The notes: generated from the letters alone by a model not told the origin. DNA of 64,000 bases from Janthinobacterium sp. B9-8 (GCF_000969645.2 NZ_CP014222.1:4157740-4221739); one strand, 5' to 3'. Shown: positions 33,840 to 42,825, numbered from the stretch's first letter. A program made the numbers and translations.

Positions 33840-34189
33840 TTGTGAATCTTGCCGAGCAGTGAAATAAGTGCTTCACGTGCTGCAGCGCCTTCTTTTCGCC
33901 CAAATGGCCGACGTGCGCGTACCACCAGATCGATGCCGGTTACTTTATTTGCGTTCAGGCGAAATGTTTCCCGCACTGTGCGTTTGATGTAGTTGCGACC
34001 TACGGCCCGCTTGTCTGTTTTTTTTCCGACAACTAAGCCAAGTCTGGCGTGATCCAGCCCGTTGGGCCTGCCAAGAACTTGAAAAAAATCATTGGAAGAA
34101 GAACAGCGCAAACTAAAAACGGATGAAAATTCATCCGCTTTTAGCAGGCGCATATTGCGCGCAAAACCAGTTTGGGAGTGTCCCAACAA
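33827..34189 (-). CDS. rnpA: Ribonuclease P protein component
   Basis: Protein subunit that helps RNase P RNA mature tRNA 5' ends. 120 residues, basic. The RNR-type signature is in GKKTDKRAVGRNYIKRTVRETFR (about 52-75), with GLDHARLGLVVGKK before it. The start MLGHSQTGFARNMRLLKADEFSSVF gives the length of related Neisseriales proteins. It lies 27 bases after rpmH on the same strand. Confidence 0.97.
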   Translation of the reverse strand: MLGHSQTGFARNMRLLKADEFSSVFSLRCSSSNDFFQVLGRPNGLDHARLGLVVGKKTDKRAVGRNYIKRTVRETFRLNANKVTGIDLVVRARRPFGRKEGAAAREALISLLGKIHKCRK

Positions 34190-34216
34190 AGCTTAGCATC
34201 AAGGTTATGCCCGCAA

Positions 34217-34351
34217 TTAAGCGGTCAAAACCTTGCGGCCCTTTGCGCGGCGAGCGTTAATAACTCTTACGCCGCCAACTGTTTTCATGCGGGCACGAAA
34301 ACCGTGAGTGCGTTTGCGTTTGATAACTGAAGGTTGAAATGTACGTTTCAT
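34217..34351 (-). CDS. rpmH: 50S ribosomal protein L34
   Basis: 44-residue basic ribosomal protein: MKRTFQPSVIKRKRTHGFRA, then RMKTVGGVRVINARRAKGRK, ending VLTA. It is the first gene of the leftward operon rpmH-rnpA-yidD-yidC, starting close to a good sigma70 promoter within the origin region. Confidence 0.98.
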   Translation of the reverse strand: MKRTFQPSVIKRKRTHGFRARMKTVGGVRVINARRAKGRKVLTA

Positions 34352-34392
34352 AATATTGGATCCCTGCCAAACAAAACCGAAGTAAACCGTTG

Positions 34393-34421
34393 ATTACATA
34401 GCTACTCAGCAGTCTTGTCAA
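34393..34421 (-). promoter_or_regulatory. Sigma70 promoter of rpmH operon
   Basis: On the minus strand a perfect TTGACA (34416-34421) is 17 bases from TGTAAT (34393-34398), one base from consensus. It lies about 40 bases upstream of the rpmH start codon. Confidence 0.75.
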
Positions 34422-34452
34422 TACCTTTTATTGATCCGCAACATAATCGGGC

Positions 34453-34461
34453 TGTGGATAA
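34453..34461 (-). promoter_or_regulatory. DnaA box (perfect)
   Basis: TGTGGATAA on the + strand is the exact complement of TTATCCACA. It overlaps the place where a -35 element would lie for a TACAAT -10 at 34478-34483, suggesting DnaA autoregulation. Confidence 0.85.
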
Positions 34462-34591
34462 GTCAGGAGTGAAGCGGTACAATCGCCCTTTGCTGCCCGT
34501 TAGTGCTTTCGCATTTGGCTGCTTATTCTCCTTGAAAACATCACCGCTTTCGTTGTGGGCCTCCGTACTATCAGAGGTATATTTACGTATT

Positions 34592-34600
34592 TGTGAATCA
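34592..34600 (-). promoter_or_regulatory. DnaA box-like site (one mismatch)
   Basis: TGTGAATCA differs from TGTGNATAA at one position. It lies 19 bases before the chosen dnaA start. Confidence 0.45.
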
Positions 34601-34619
34601 CAACGGACAGGATACCCCT

Positions 34620-35987
34620 ATGTCTGTGCTGGAAAATTGCTGGCCCCACTGCCTTGCTGAGTTGGAGCGTCGTTTGGGCGCGGACCAGTTTCGTATCTGG
34701 ATTAAACCCCTTACGGTTGAGATGACCGATGAGGGCTTAAACCTGATCGTACCTAATCAGATTTTCTTACAATTTATCCGTGATCGTTATCTTGGAATGA
34801 TTGAAGAAGCTGCTGCCACCTTTGCAACGGGCGATGCGCCTGTTATTGCTTTGCGTGTAGGCACAATGCAAAGGCCCGCTGCTGCGCCTCAGGCCAGCAG
34901 CAGCGTTGCAGAAGGCAAGCCTACGCCTGCCAAGGCGGTGATCAGCGCTTCGGCCGCCAATCACGAAACCACACGCTTAAACCCTAATTTTACTTTTGAA
35001 ACGCTGGTCACCGGTAAGGCCAATCAATTGGCGCGTGCGGCGGCGATTCAAGTGGCAGAAAACCCTGGCGTAAGCTACAACCCGCTATTCGTTTATGGCG
35101 GCGTGGGCTTGGGTAAAACTCACTTGATTCAATCGATTGGTAATTATGTGCACCAGCGTAATCCGGGCGCCAAGATTCGCTATATTCATGCCGAAAAATA
35201 CGTGCAGGATGTGGTGCGTGCTTACCAGCACAAGGCGTTTGATGAGTTTAAACGTTACTACCACTCTCTTGATTTGCTGCTGATTGATGATATTCAGTTC
35301 TTTGTGGGCAAAGACAAAACGCAGGAAGAATTCTTCTACGCTTTTAATGCCCTTGTTGAAGCGCACAAGCAAATTATTATCACCTCCGATCGCTATCCAA
35401 AAGAAATCGACGGCCTGCAAGAGCGCTTAACATCGCGCTTTTCTTGGGGCTTAACGGTGGCGATCGAGCCGCCTGAGCTAGAAATGCGCGTGGCGATTCT
35501 GATGAAAAAAGCCGAGCGCGAAAACTTTAAGCTCGATGCCAACGTAGCGTTTTTTGTTGCCAAACATATCCGCTCAAATGTGCGGGAGCTGGAAGGCGCA
35601 TTGAAGCGGGTATTGGCTTATTCTCGCTTTACCAATCAGCCGATTACACTGGATGCAGCTAAAGAAGCGCTGAAAGATATTTTAGCGTCTGGTAGCCGTC
35701 AGGTATCGGTAGAAAATATTCAGAAAACTGTCGCAGATTTTTATAAAATCAAGATTGCAGATATGCATTCTAAAAAGCGCACTCGTGATATTGCCAGACC
35801 AAGGCAGATTGCCATGGCGCTGACTAAAGAGCTTACTCAAATGTCTTTACCGGCCATTGGCGAAGCTTTTGGCGGACGCGATCACACCACGGTCTTGCAT
35901 GCTTGCCGCACCATCGAAGAAATGCGTGGTAGCGATAGCGAAATCGCTCATCAATACGGCGTGTTGCTGCAGATGCTGCGTAGTTAA
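34620..35987 (+). CDS. dnaA: Chromosomal replication initiator DnaA
   Basis: AAA+ initiator that binds DnaA boxes and opens the origin. 455 residues from the ATG at 34620, which has GGACAGGA upstream; a GTG at 34593 is in frame but poorly placed. Domain I: LENCWPHCLAELERRLGADQFRIWIKPL. A low-complexity Ala/Ser/Pro linker follows (about 85-125). The AAA+ domain has Walker A GGVGLGKTHLIQSIGN, Walker B LLLIDDIQF and sensor/arginine-finger region RLTSRFSWGLTVAIEPPELE. The C-terminal DNA-binding helix-turn-helix has the signature GGRDHTTVLHACRTIEEM. Confidence 0.98.
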   Translation: MSVLENCWPHCLAELERRLGADQFRIWIKPLTVEMTDEGLNLIVPNQIFLQFIRDRYLGMIEEAAATFATGDAPVIALRVGTMQRPAAAPQASSSVAEGKPTPAKAVISASAANHETTRLNPNFTFETLVTGKANQLARAAAIQVAENPGVSYNPLFVYGGVGLGKTHLIQSIGNYVHQRNPGAKIRYIHAEKYVQDVVRAYQHKAFDEFKRYYHSLDLLLIDDIQFFVGKDKTQEEFFYAFNALVEAHKQIIITSDRYPKEIDGLQERLTSRFSWGLTVAIEPPELEMRVAILMKKAERENFKLDANVAFFVAKHIRSNVRELEGALKRVLAYSRFTNQPITLDAAKEALKDILASGSRQVSVENIQKTVADFYKIKIADMHSKKRTRDIARPRQIAMALTKELTQMSLPAIGEAFGGRDHTTVLHACRTIEEMRGSDSEIAHQYGVLLQMLRS

Positions 35988-36217
35988 TTTTTGGTGTGGG
36001 TTTGTTGTTGGGTGGGAGAAGCCCGCTGCCAGCAAATCTGCATTGCCAGCTACGTTGAATGTCAGTGCCTGTGTATGCACCTGTATAAAACATGGCTGGT
36101 TTGTAAGTTTGGGTGCTGCTTAGCTTATTTGATTTGGCTAAATACCATTCATTCCCTACACATGCTGTAAATCGGTTAGAATCCTGCGGTTAAACCCATT
36201 TTTTGGAACGAGGCGCC

Positions 36218-37324
36218 ATGCAACTCTTGCAAGCCGAACGCGATGCGCTCTTGAAGCCGCTGGCTACGGTCACCGGTATTGTTGAGCGCAGGCATACCCT
36301 GCCCATTCTCTCGAACGTGTTGATCAAGAAGGATGGCGACGCCCTGTCCTTTACCGGCACCGATCTTGAAATTCAGATCAGTAGCCGTCAGGCCGAAGGC
36401 TTTTCTGGCGACGATTTCGCCATTACAGTCGCCGCTAAAAAGCTATCTGATATCTTGCGTGCTATTGCGGATAAAACCGTGGTGAGCATGGAAGAAGCCG
36501 ACGGCCGTCTGACGATTAAGGCAGGCAAAAGCCGCTTTAATCTGCAAACGCTGCCTGCAGCTGATTTCCCGCAACTGGCGGTAGATACCAATCTGCGCGC
36601 TACAGTACGCATGCCACAAGGCCAGTTAAAAGCCTTGCTGGGCCGTACGCAATTTACGATGGCTCATCAGGACATCCGTTATTATTTGAACGGCTTGTTT
36701 ATGGTGACTGAAGGCAATTTGCTAAAACTGGTTGCCACCGATGGCCACCGTTTGGCTTTTGCTTCGGCAGAGATTCTGGGCGATTTCGCTAAGAATGAAG
36801 TGATTTTGCCGCGTAAAACAATTTTAGAATTGTATAAATTGCTGGCAGATTCGGATGACGAAGTCACCATTGATATCGCGAGCAATCAAGTACGTTTTGC
36901 CTTTGGCAATATCGTGATCCACAGCAAAGTAGTCGACGGTAAATTCCCCGATTACAACCGTGTGATTCCGCAAAACAATGATAAAGGCTTGCTGATTGAG
37001 CGCCAGATGTTACTGGCCTCGATGCAGCGTGCTGCGATTTTATCGAATGAAAAATTCCGTGGCGTGCGCTTAGTGCTCACCGACGGCCTGCTCAAAATTA
37101 TGTGTAATAACAATGAGCAGGAAGAAGCGCAGGAAGAAGTAGAAGTGGATTACAGCGGCGCGCCGCTGGATATCGGCTTTAACATCCAGTATTTGCTGGA
37201 CGTATTGACCAATACATCGGTTGAAACGCTACACTTCTCGTTTGGCGATGTGACTTCCTCGGTACTGGTTACTATTCCAGATAACGAGCATTTCAAATAC
37301 ATCGTCATGCCAATGCGCATTTAG
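36218..37324 (+). CDS. dnaN: DNA polymerase III sliding clamp (beta)
   Basis: Ring-forming processivity factor of 368 residues with three clamp domains of about 120 residues each. Start MQLLQAERDALLKPLATVTGIVERRHTLPILSNVL, middle HRLAFASAEI and LPRKTILELYKLL, and end KYIVMPMRI, the hydrophobic-cleft tail. The ATG at 36218 matches homologue starts; a start five codons earlier is less likely. A 230-base gap separates it from dnaA, so it may also have its own promoter. Confidence 0.98.
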   Translation: MQLLQAERDALLKPLATVTGIVERRHTLPILSNVLIKKDGDALSFTGTDLEIQISSRQAEGFSGDDFAITVAAKKLSDILRAIADKTVVSMEEADGRLTIKAGKSRFNLQTLPAADFPQLAVDTNLRATVRMPQGQLKALLGRTQFTMAHQDIRYYLNGLFMVTEGNLLKLVATDGHRLAFASAEILGDFAKNEVILPRKTILELYKLLADSDDEVTIDIASNQVRFAFGNIVIHSKVVDGKFPDYNRVIPQNNDKGLLIERQMLLASMQRAAILSNEKFRGVRLVLTDGLLKIMCNNNEQEEAQEEVEVDYSGAPLDIGFNIQYLLDVLTNTSVETLHFSFGDVTSSVLVTIPDNEHFKYIVMPMRI

Positions 37325-37342
37325 TCTAGGTATTTGCAGCTA

Positions 37343-37366
37343 AGGTCGGGGTTGCCCCGGCCTTTT
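37343..37366 (+). terminator. Terminator after dnaN
   Basis: AAGGTCGGGG and CCCCGGCCTT pair (one G-T pair) around TTG, followed by TTTT-like bases. It lies 18 bases after dnaN, suggesting that gyrB is transcribed separately. Confidence 0.7.
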
Positions 37367-37534
37367 GCATTTGTAAGATGACAGGTTCTAGCCCAAGCGA
37401 TGGAAGATTCGCACTGTTTTTATGATTTTGATCGGCCTTGCTTTTAGCAAATATGAGCACCGTTTACATCGTTATAAAAATTTAGCCGGACCGAAATAAT
37501 GGTTTGGTTTGTTTGTTGATTTAAGGAATAAGCA

Positions 37535-39946
37535 ATGTCTGAGCAACAAGAATATGGCGCCGATAGCATTAAAATTCTGAAAGGTCTTGAAGCCGTTCGG
37601 AAACGTCCGGGCATGTATATCGGTGATACACAGGACGGTAGCGGCCTGCATCATATGGTGTTCGAAGTGCTGGATAACGCTATTGATGAATCATTAGCCG
37701 GGCATTGCGATACGATTAAAGTGATCATTCATGCCGATAATTCGATCAGCGTCGAAGATAACGGCCGTGGTATCCCTACTGATATTAAAGAAGACGACGA
37801 ATTCAAGCGCTCTGCCGCCGAAATCGTCATGACCGAGCTACACGCCGGCGGTAAGTTTGACCAGAACAGCTACAAGGTTTCTGGCGGCTTGCATGGTGTG
37901 GGTGTATCGGTGGTGAATGCCTTATCTGATTGGCTAAAGCTGACGATTCGCCGTAATGGCAAAGCGCACAGCATGGAGTTCCGTCAGGGCGAAGCGGTTT
38001 CTCCGCTGGCTGTGATTGGCGACACCGAGCGCCGTGGTACCGAAGTGCACTTTATGGCTTCGATCGAGACTTTTGGTCTGATTGAATACCATTTTGAAAT
38101 TCTGGCTAAGCGTATTCGCGAGCTGTCTTTCTTAAATAACGGCGTAAAAATCCAGCTGATCGACCGCAGCCATGGCAAGGAAGAAAACTTTGCCTATGAA
38201 GGCGGCGTAAGCGGCTTTGTGCAATATATGAACCGCAATAAATCAGTATTGCACCCGCATATCTTCCATGCTGTTGGCGAAAAAGACGGCATGATTGTAG
38301 AAGTAGCGATGCAATGGAATGATTCTTACCAGGAATCGGTTCAGTGCTTCACCAATAATATTCCCCAAAGGGACGGCGGCAGCCATATGACTGCGCTGCG
38401 CCAAGTGATGACCCGTACGCTTAATCAATATATTGAGCAAAACGATCACGCTAAAAAAGCCAAGGTAGAAACCTCTGGCGACGATATGCGCGAAGGCCTG
38501 ACCTGCGTGTTATCAGTGAAAATGCCTGATCCAAAATTCAGCAGCCAGACCAAAGACAAGCTGGTTTCCAGCGAAATTGGCCCGGTGGTCAGCGAAGTCA
38601 TCAGCCAAGCCCTTGCCGATTTCCTCTTAGAAAACCCAAATGACGCCAAAATCATTTGCGGCAAGATTGTAGATGCAGCGCGAGCCCGCGATGCAGCCCG
38701 CCGTGCCCGCGAGCTAACCCGTCGTAAAGGTGTGTTAGATGGCCTTGGCCTGCCGGGTAAGCTGGCCGATTGCCAGGAAAAAGACCCAGCAAAATCTGAA
38801 ATTTACCTCGTCGAGGGTGATTCTGCGGGTGGATCTGCCAAGCAAGGCCGCGATCGCAAGTTTCAAGCGATTCTGCCTTTGAAAGGTAAAATCCTGAACG
38901 TGGAACGCGCACGTTTCGATAAAATGATCTCTAGCCAGGAAGTGGGCACGCTGATTACCGCGCTAGGCTGCGGGATTGGTAAAGACGATTTTAATATCGA
39001 CAAACTGCGCTACCACCGCATCATTATCATGACCGATGCGGACGTGGACGGCTCGCACATCCGTACCCTGCTGCTGACATTCTTTTACCGCCAATTGCCA
39101 GAATTGGTTGAGCGCGGCTATATCTATATCGCCCAGCCGCCACTATTCAAAATCAAGCACGGCAAGAGCGAGACTTACCTCAAAGACGAAGCAGAGCTGA
39201 AGCAATACCTGTTGCGCCAAGCCTTAAACGGCGCATCGCTTTTACCAAGCGCAGACGCGGAAGCCATTGCTGGCGACGCACTGGAAAAACTGGCCCGCCA
39301 ATACTTCGCCTCTGAAGCCGTTATCGACAGGCATAGCCGCTTTATCGATGCCGCCGTACTACAAGCCATGATTGGCTTGCCAGCATTGGCCTTGAGCACA
39401 GAAGCAGAAGCACAGCAAAGCGTTGATCTGCTAACCGCCGCCTTAGAAAAAGTAGCCTCGCCAAATAGCCCGCGTTACACCTTTAGCTTTAATCGCTCCG
39501 AAGAAAGCTATGTGATCAAGGTATCCCGTCGTCAGCACGGCGTATCGACCATCCAGCATCTGGACGAAGCCTTCCTGCTATCTGGCGATTACGCACAAAT
39601 GCGCAAAACCGCCGATATGCTAAATGGCCTGCTGGGTGACGGTGCTAAAGTAAAACGCGGCGAGCAAATCCAGTCTGTAACTAACTTTAAAGACGCTATC
39701 GAATGGCTGCTCGGCCTAATCCGCCGCAATATCGCCATCCAGCGCTATAAAGGTCTGGGCGAAATGAATCCAGAACAGCTCTGGGAAACTACCATGGACG
39801 TGACTGTGCGCCGCCTGCTCAAAGTAAACGTAGAAGACGCACTAGGCGCGGATGCCGTATTCACCACCCTAATGGGTGATCAGGTAGAACCACGTCGTCA
39901 ATTTATCGAACAGAACGCGCTGATTGCGCGGAATGTGGATATTTGA
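37535..39946 (+). CDS. gyrB: DNA gyrase subunit B
   Basis: ATPase subunit of gyrase, 803 residues. The GHKL ATPase domain has EVLDNAIDESLAGHCD, DNGRGIPTD and GGLHGVGVSVVNALSDWL. The transducer domain follows. The TOPRIM domain begins YLVEGDSAGGSAKQGRDRKFQAILPLKGKILNVE with metal ligands in MTDADVDGSHIRTLLLTFFYR. A long insert, typical of proteobacterial GyrB, precedes the C-terminal QRYKGLGEMNPEQLWETTMD. recF, usually between dnaN and gyrB in other bacteria, is absent here. Confidence 0.98.
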   Translation: MSEQQEYGADSIKILKGLEAVRKRPGMYIGDTQDGSGLHHMVFEVLDNAIDESLAGHCDTIKVIIHADNSISVEDNGRGIPTDIKEDDEFKRSAAEIVMTELHAGGKFDQNSYKVSGGLHGVGVSVVNALSDWLKLTIRRNGKAHSMEFRQGEAVSPLAVIGDTERRGTEVHFMASIETFGLIEYHFEILAKRIRELSFLNNGVKIQLIDRSHGKEENFAYEGGVSGFVQYMNRNKSVLHPHIFHAVGEKDGMIVEVAMQWNDSYQESVQCFTNNIPQRDGGSHMTALRQVMTRTLNQYIEQNDHAKKAKVETSGDDMREGLTCVLSVKMPDPKFSSQTKDKLVSSEIGPVVSEVISQALADFLLENPNDAKIICGKIVDAARARDAARRARELTRRKGVLDGLGLPGKLADCQEKDPAKSEIYLVEGDSAGGSAKQGRDRKFQAILPLKGKILNVERARFDKMISSQEVGTLITALGCGIGKDDFNIDKLRYHRIIIMTDADVDGSHIRTLLLTFFYRQLPELVERGYIYIAQPPLFKIKHGKSETYLKDEAELKQYLLRQALNGASLLPSADAEAIAGDALEKLARQYFASEAVIDRHSRFIDAAVLQAMIGLPALALSTEAEAQQSVDLLTAALEKVASPNSPRYTFSFNRSEESYVIKVSRRQHGVSTIQHLDEAFLLSGDYAQMRKTADMLNGLLGDGAKVKRGEQIQSVTNFKDAIEWLLGLIRRNIAIQRYKGLGEMNPEQLWETTMDVTVRRLLKVNVEDALGADAVFTTLMGDQVEPRRQFIEQNALIARNVDI

Positions 39947-40011
39947 TTTGATGGGCAATGGGTTTTGATAAATAATTAGAAATTGATTGTTGTTTTGTGC
40001 ATCTTTTTAAG

Positions 40012-40041
40012 AAAGCCAGTTTATAAAAACTGGCTTTTTTA
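40012..40041 (+). terminator. Terminator after gyrB
   Basis: AAAGCCAGTTT and AAACTGGCTTT pair with a four-base loop, followed by T residues. Confidence 0.85.
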
Positions 40042-40142
40042 AATAATTAACAAAAATATGAATAAGCTTGTTTGATGTAGTTTATAAACTTATTTTTGTA
40101 ATTGTTGGAATAATTGCTAGCATCTACTGTTAGAGGCGAAGT

Positions 40143-41060
40143 ATGAATGTGACAGAATTTGTTGAGAAAAAGTATGGATCTGCCGCAGCGGTTCATTTGG
40201 CTCAAATTCGACGGGGAGGGGATAGCAACCAAAAAGGCACTACATATGAAGCTTTTTACGCAGCCGCTAAAATATTTGAACTTGCTGCCAATTCATCCAA
40301 CGAATTGCATGATTTTTCTATTTCAAGTCAAGATATCGCATTTGTAGATGATCTTTGTATTCGCCAAATATCGACTAGGGCTAAAACAAATTACCAAGCA
40401 AAAAATTCATCAGGGGCTCCTGCTAATTGGGATGCTGAGATGGAGGAGCGTTTCCGCAGGCAGCTTGAAATTGATACTGAATTCCATGAGGTAAATATAA
40501 GTAATCAGGTTTTATTGGTTTCTTGTTCCATTAAAGCAAGGGATAATCAATCTAAAATTCCTAGTGATTTAAAAGAGAACTGCTACTCTGAGTACTTTCC
40601 TTATCAGGATACAAGTACTACAAGGTTATTGTGTGATTTTCAACCCTTGCGTAGTAATCTTGAAGCGTTATGTGGCTCCAGTGATTTATCTTTGCTTGAT
40701 TCTGCATTTAAGCTGGTATTGGCTATTTGGGGAACGGATACGGATAGACCAAGGAAGGTCGACGACATTTTAGGGAGTGCAAAATCTTTGGGTAAGCCCA
40801 ATATCTTTGTAGACTCGGTGATTGAACGTACAGAGGTACCTAGTTGGCTTCTTGAGAAGTGCTATACTTTTAAGAATGTCACTGTGCGTGTAGAATCCGC
40901 GAGTTTTATTGTTAGCTATAATGGCCTTGAAGTAGGCTTGGCTTGCAATGTTGCTACACCTGATTCTGACGAGATCGGCACACTTACTACTCCCATGGAG
41001 TTTTTAGACTTCTTGATGAGAAAAAATGCTGCCGAAGCGCTAATAGGTACTGAGATATAA
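40143..41060 (+). CDS. Restriction-fold nuclease-like protein (unknown two-gene system, gene 1)
   Basis: Soluble protein of 305 residues, not assigned to a named family. Its N-terminal ~110 residues carry a plausible PD-(D/E)XK nuclease core: a Glu-bearing helix in GTTYEAFYAAAKIFELA, Asp residues in DIAFVDDLCIRQ, and YQAKNSSGAP, where the Q-x-K of several defence nucleases (Cap4/Mrr-like) would sit. NWDAEMEERFRRQL follows as a helix. The remainder (about 120-305) is a mixed domain with no recognised motif and could sense or bind a partner. The gene is AT-rich, starts after the gyrB terminator, and is followed 16 bases later by a phosphoribosyltransferase-like gene. The nuclease call rests on motif reading only. 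Confidence 0.6.
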   Translation: MNVTEFVEKKYGSAAAVHLAQIRRGGDSNQKGTTYEAFYAAAKIFELAANSSNELHDFSISSQDIAFVDDLCIRQISTRAKTNYQAKNSSGAPANWDAEMEERFRRQLEIDTEFHEVNISNQVLLVSCSIKARDNQSKIPSDLKENCYSEYFPYQDTSTTRLLCDFQPLRSNLEALCGSSDLSLLDSAFKLVLAIWGTDTDRPRKVDDILGSAKSLGKPNIFVDSVIERTEVPSWLLEKCYTFKNVTVRVESASFIVSYNGLEVGLACNVATPDSDEIGTLTTPMEFLDFLMRKNAAEALIGTEI

Positions 41061-41076
41061 ATGATAGAGGTTCGCA

Positions 41077-41766
41077 ATGAGTATTGATACTCGAACTTAT
41101 AGCCGTTACGCCGATCAAGTAGCGAAGAAAGCTCTGAATGCTTTGCTTGACGCCGCAAGTGCTCCTGAGGCATATCGAGGAGCAATGGTCGTTCTTGGAC
41201 GCCAACTTGGTGACGTTTTGGAGCGGGAAGTCTCTGAGGAATCTACTTGTTTAGTTGCTTCAACTGCTGAAGATGCAGATTTCTTGGCTCATGGTGTGTT
41301 AGAAACACTACAGATAAAGCATAAAAATACGTTAACTGCCGTGTTTTGGAATAATCACTATTCAATTCCAGGTGGAAGCGTTGCACCGATTGTCCATAAA
41401 TTCTTACAACCAGGTTATGAAAAAGCTGACTCTTTAGTTATTGTTAAGTCTGTTATCTCCGGTAGTTGTGTTGTTCGGACTAATATATTGGCTTTGATTG
41501 AGAAATTGATAAATGTTAAGCATATTTATATAGTTTCTCCTGTTATGCATTCTAAGTCAGAACAAAACCTACAAGACGAATTTCCTGAGCATATATCTAG
41601 TCTGTTTAAGTTTATTTATTTTGCAAAGGATAGTACTAAAGACGCAGATGGCGAGGTAAAGCCTGGTATTGGTGGGCAAATTTATCACCTTCTGGGGTTA
41701 ACAGAGCAGCCTGCGAAGAGTAGTTTTGTGCCTGAAGTTGTTAAACGGCTTGCTAGAATAATGTGA
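41077..41766 (+). CDS. Divergent uracil-phosphoribosyltransferase-like protein (gene 2)
   Basis: 229-residue protein whose middle and end follow the uracil phosphoribosyltransferase plan. EAYRGAMVVLGRQLGDVLEREV resembles the N-terminal helix, and SLVIVKSVISGSCVVRTNILALIEKL sits where the PRPP loop and next helix belong. KHIYIVSPVM, SEQNLQDEFPEH and GEVKPGIGGQIYHLLGL match the final strands and uracil-binding hood. The PRPP loop has lost the acidic DPMLATGGS-type signature (KSVISGSCV instead), so classical catalysis is doubtful; it may bind a nucleotide as a sensor. GAGG lies before the ATG. It forms an operon with the preceding nuclease-like gene. Confidence 0.6.
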   Translation: MSIDTRTYSRYADQVAKKALNALLDAASAPEAYRGAMVVLGRQLGDVLEREVSEESTCLVASTAEDADFLAHGVLETLQIKHKNTLTAVFWNNHYSIPGGSVAPIVHKFLQPGYEKADSLVIVKSVISGSCVVRTNILALIEKLINVKHIYIVSPVMHSKSEQNLQDEFPEHISSLFKFIYFAKDSTKDADGEVKPGIGGQIYHLLGLTEQPAKSSFVPEVVKRLARIM

Positions 41767-41851
41767 TTATCTAAGATAGTAATTGTGGTTTTTTACGATT
41801 GAGCAAATGTATTTGAATTTTTTGAAGAGTAGTATTGTTGTTGAGATAGTC

Positions 41852-41884
41852 AAAAAAACCAGCTATACATAGCTGGTTTTTTTG
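41852..41884 (+). terminator. Strong terminator closing the two-gene operon
   Basis: AAAAAAACCAGCTA and TAGCTGGTTTTTTT are exact complements around a four-base loop, with T runs on both sides. It lies 85 bases after the second gene. Confidence 0.9.
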
Positions 41885-42173
41885 TTGAATAGAGAGGAAC
41901 TTTTATGTTGTTGGTAATGCAATAATAGGGTAGGTCTTGTATTTTTCACAAGAATACAAAGCTCGGCGGCAATTAACTCCATATGAAAAACCATCTCTTT
42001 TTAGCTGATCTTTTTGTCGTGAATAGTTTGCTATCCAGAATTCCCTCCAAGTAAATAATGATTGCGATCACGTTACCCTCGACCTCACCGTTATTTTCGT
42101 CTTGCTGTCATTTGCTATATAAAATAGTGTCCAGCGTTTTAAGTCGGTTTTTTTTTGGGCAAGGCTTAAAGGC

Positions 42174-42422
42174 ATTTAAGTGCCTTTGGCACGTTGATTT
42201 TGGTGCGGGTATCCCCCGCTGGGGACTCACTTTCTTGAACGGCCAAGAAAGTAAGCAAAGAAGGCCGCCCCGCGAAGCACGAAGGCCCCTCACTGCGGAT
42301 AACCGGCTCGGCGAAAAAGGCTGCTCGGGAGCAAGCCCGCTACCCCTTTTCCGAAACACCGATCCGCTTATTCCTCGCTTCGGCGTGCTTCAAGGGGATT
42401 CTTAAGCCCTATGCTGCGAGTG
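42174..42422 (+). repeat. Structured repeat family 1, copy B
   Basis: Same order of blocks as copy A: AGTGCCTTTGGCACG hairpin, CTTTCTTG-AACGG-CCAAGAAAG hairpin (42230-42251), AAGAAGGCCGCCCC, CACGAAGGCCCCTC. The central stem is type 2: GGATAACCGGCTCGG...CGGGAGCAAGCCCGC...CCGATCCGCTTATTCC. Ends at TAAGCCCTATGCTG. Long frames across it on both strands are not believed to be genes. Confidence 0.85.
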
Positions 42423-42513
42423 CGGTATTTGTCGCTTCTTTCTTGTGTTGCCACTGCAGGAATACTTAAACCTCAACGCTCGCTGCGGCTATTTCTTTGC
42501 TTGTGACTGGACG

Positions 42514-42825
42514 CTACACCCCTCCCCCAATATGCACTGCCAGCCAGATTGCGCCGTCGCTGACTTCCAGCACGGTGTGTGGGGTTTGGGCTGGGATGAA
42601 CAGGTAGTCGCCGCTTTGCAGTGTTACGGTTTTGCCCGCTACATCTAACGCAGCTTCGCCTTGTAGCAGCAGTACCCATTCATCTTGGGGCTGGATGTAT
42701 TCGGTGTGGGCGATGCGGGGGGAGCTGATGATGCGCTCTATCAGCAGGCCGGGCTGGGTGTGCAAAGGCTCGAAACGCTCGCCCGTGGCTGGGGGGCTGC
42801 TTTGGTGAAAGATATTTTGCGGCAT
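42514..42825 (-). CDS. Cupin-domain protein
   Basis: Single-cupin protein of 103 residues. Motif 1 is around EYIQPQDEWVLLLQGEAAL and motif 2 is LQSGDYLFIPAQTPHTV, with the conserved Gly, Pro and metal-ligand His. The first-motif His pair is partly replaced (IAHTEYIQPQDEW), so metal binding may be altered. It diverges from the MFS gene across 144 bases. Confidence 0.83.
   Translation of the reverse strand: MPQNIFHQSSPPATGERFEPLHTQPGLLIERIISSPRIAHTEYIQPQDEWVLLLQGEAALDVAGKTVTLQSGDYLFIPAQTPHTVLEVSDGAIWLAVHIGGGV

Larger units (their letters stand above)
34352..34619. other. Probable chromosomal replication origin (oriC) region
   Basis: The 268-base gap between divergent rpmH and dnaA holds one perfect DnaA box (34453-34461), one near-match abutting dnaA (34592-34600), an AT-rich stretch 34413-34440, and promoters for both flanking operons. 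Gene orientation switches here from leftward to rightward, as expected at an origin. Only two boxes are convincing, so the functional unwinding element may extend elsewhere. Cumulative GC skew was not computed. Confidence 0.65.

Noticed and set aside
34415..34660. 81-codon + strand frame across the origin region
   Set aside because: It overlaps the origin and the dnaA start in another frame, with the DnaA box and promoters inside it; no protein pattern.
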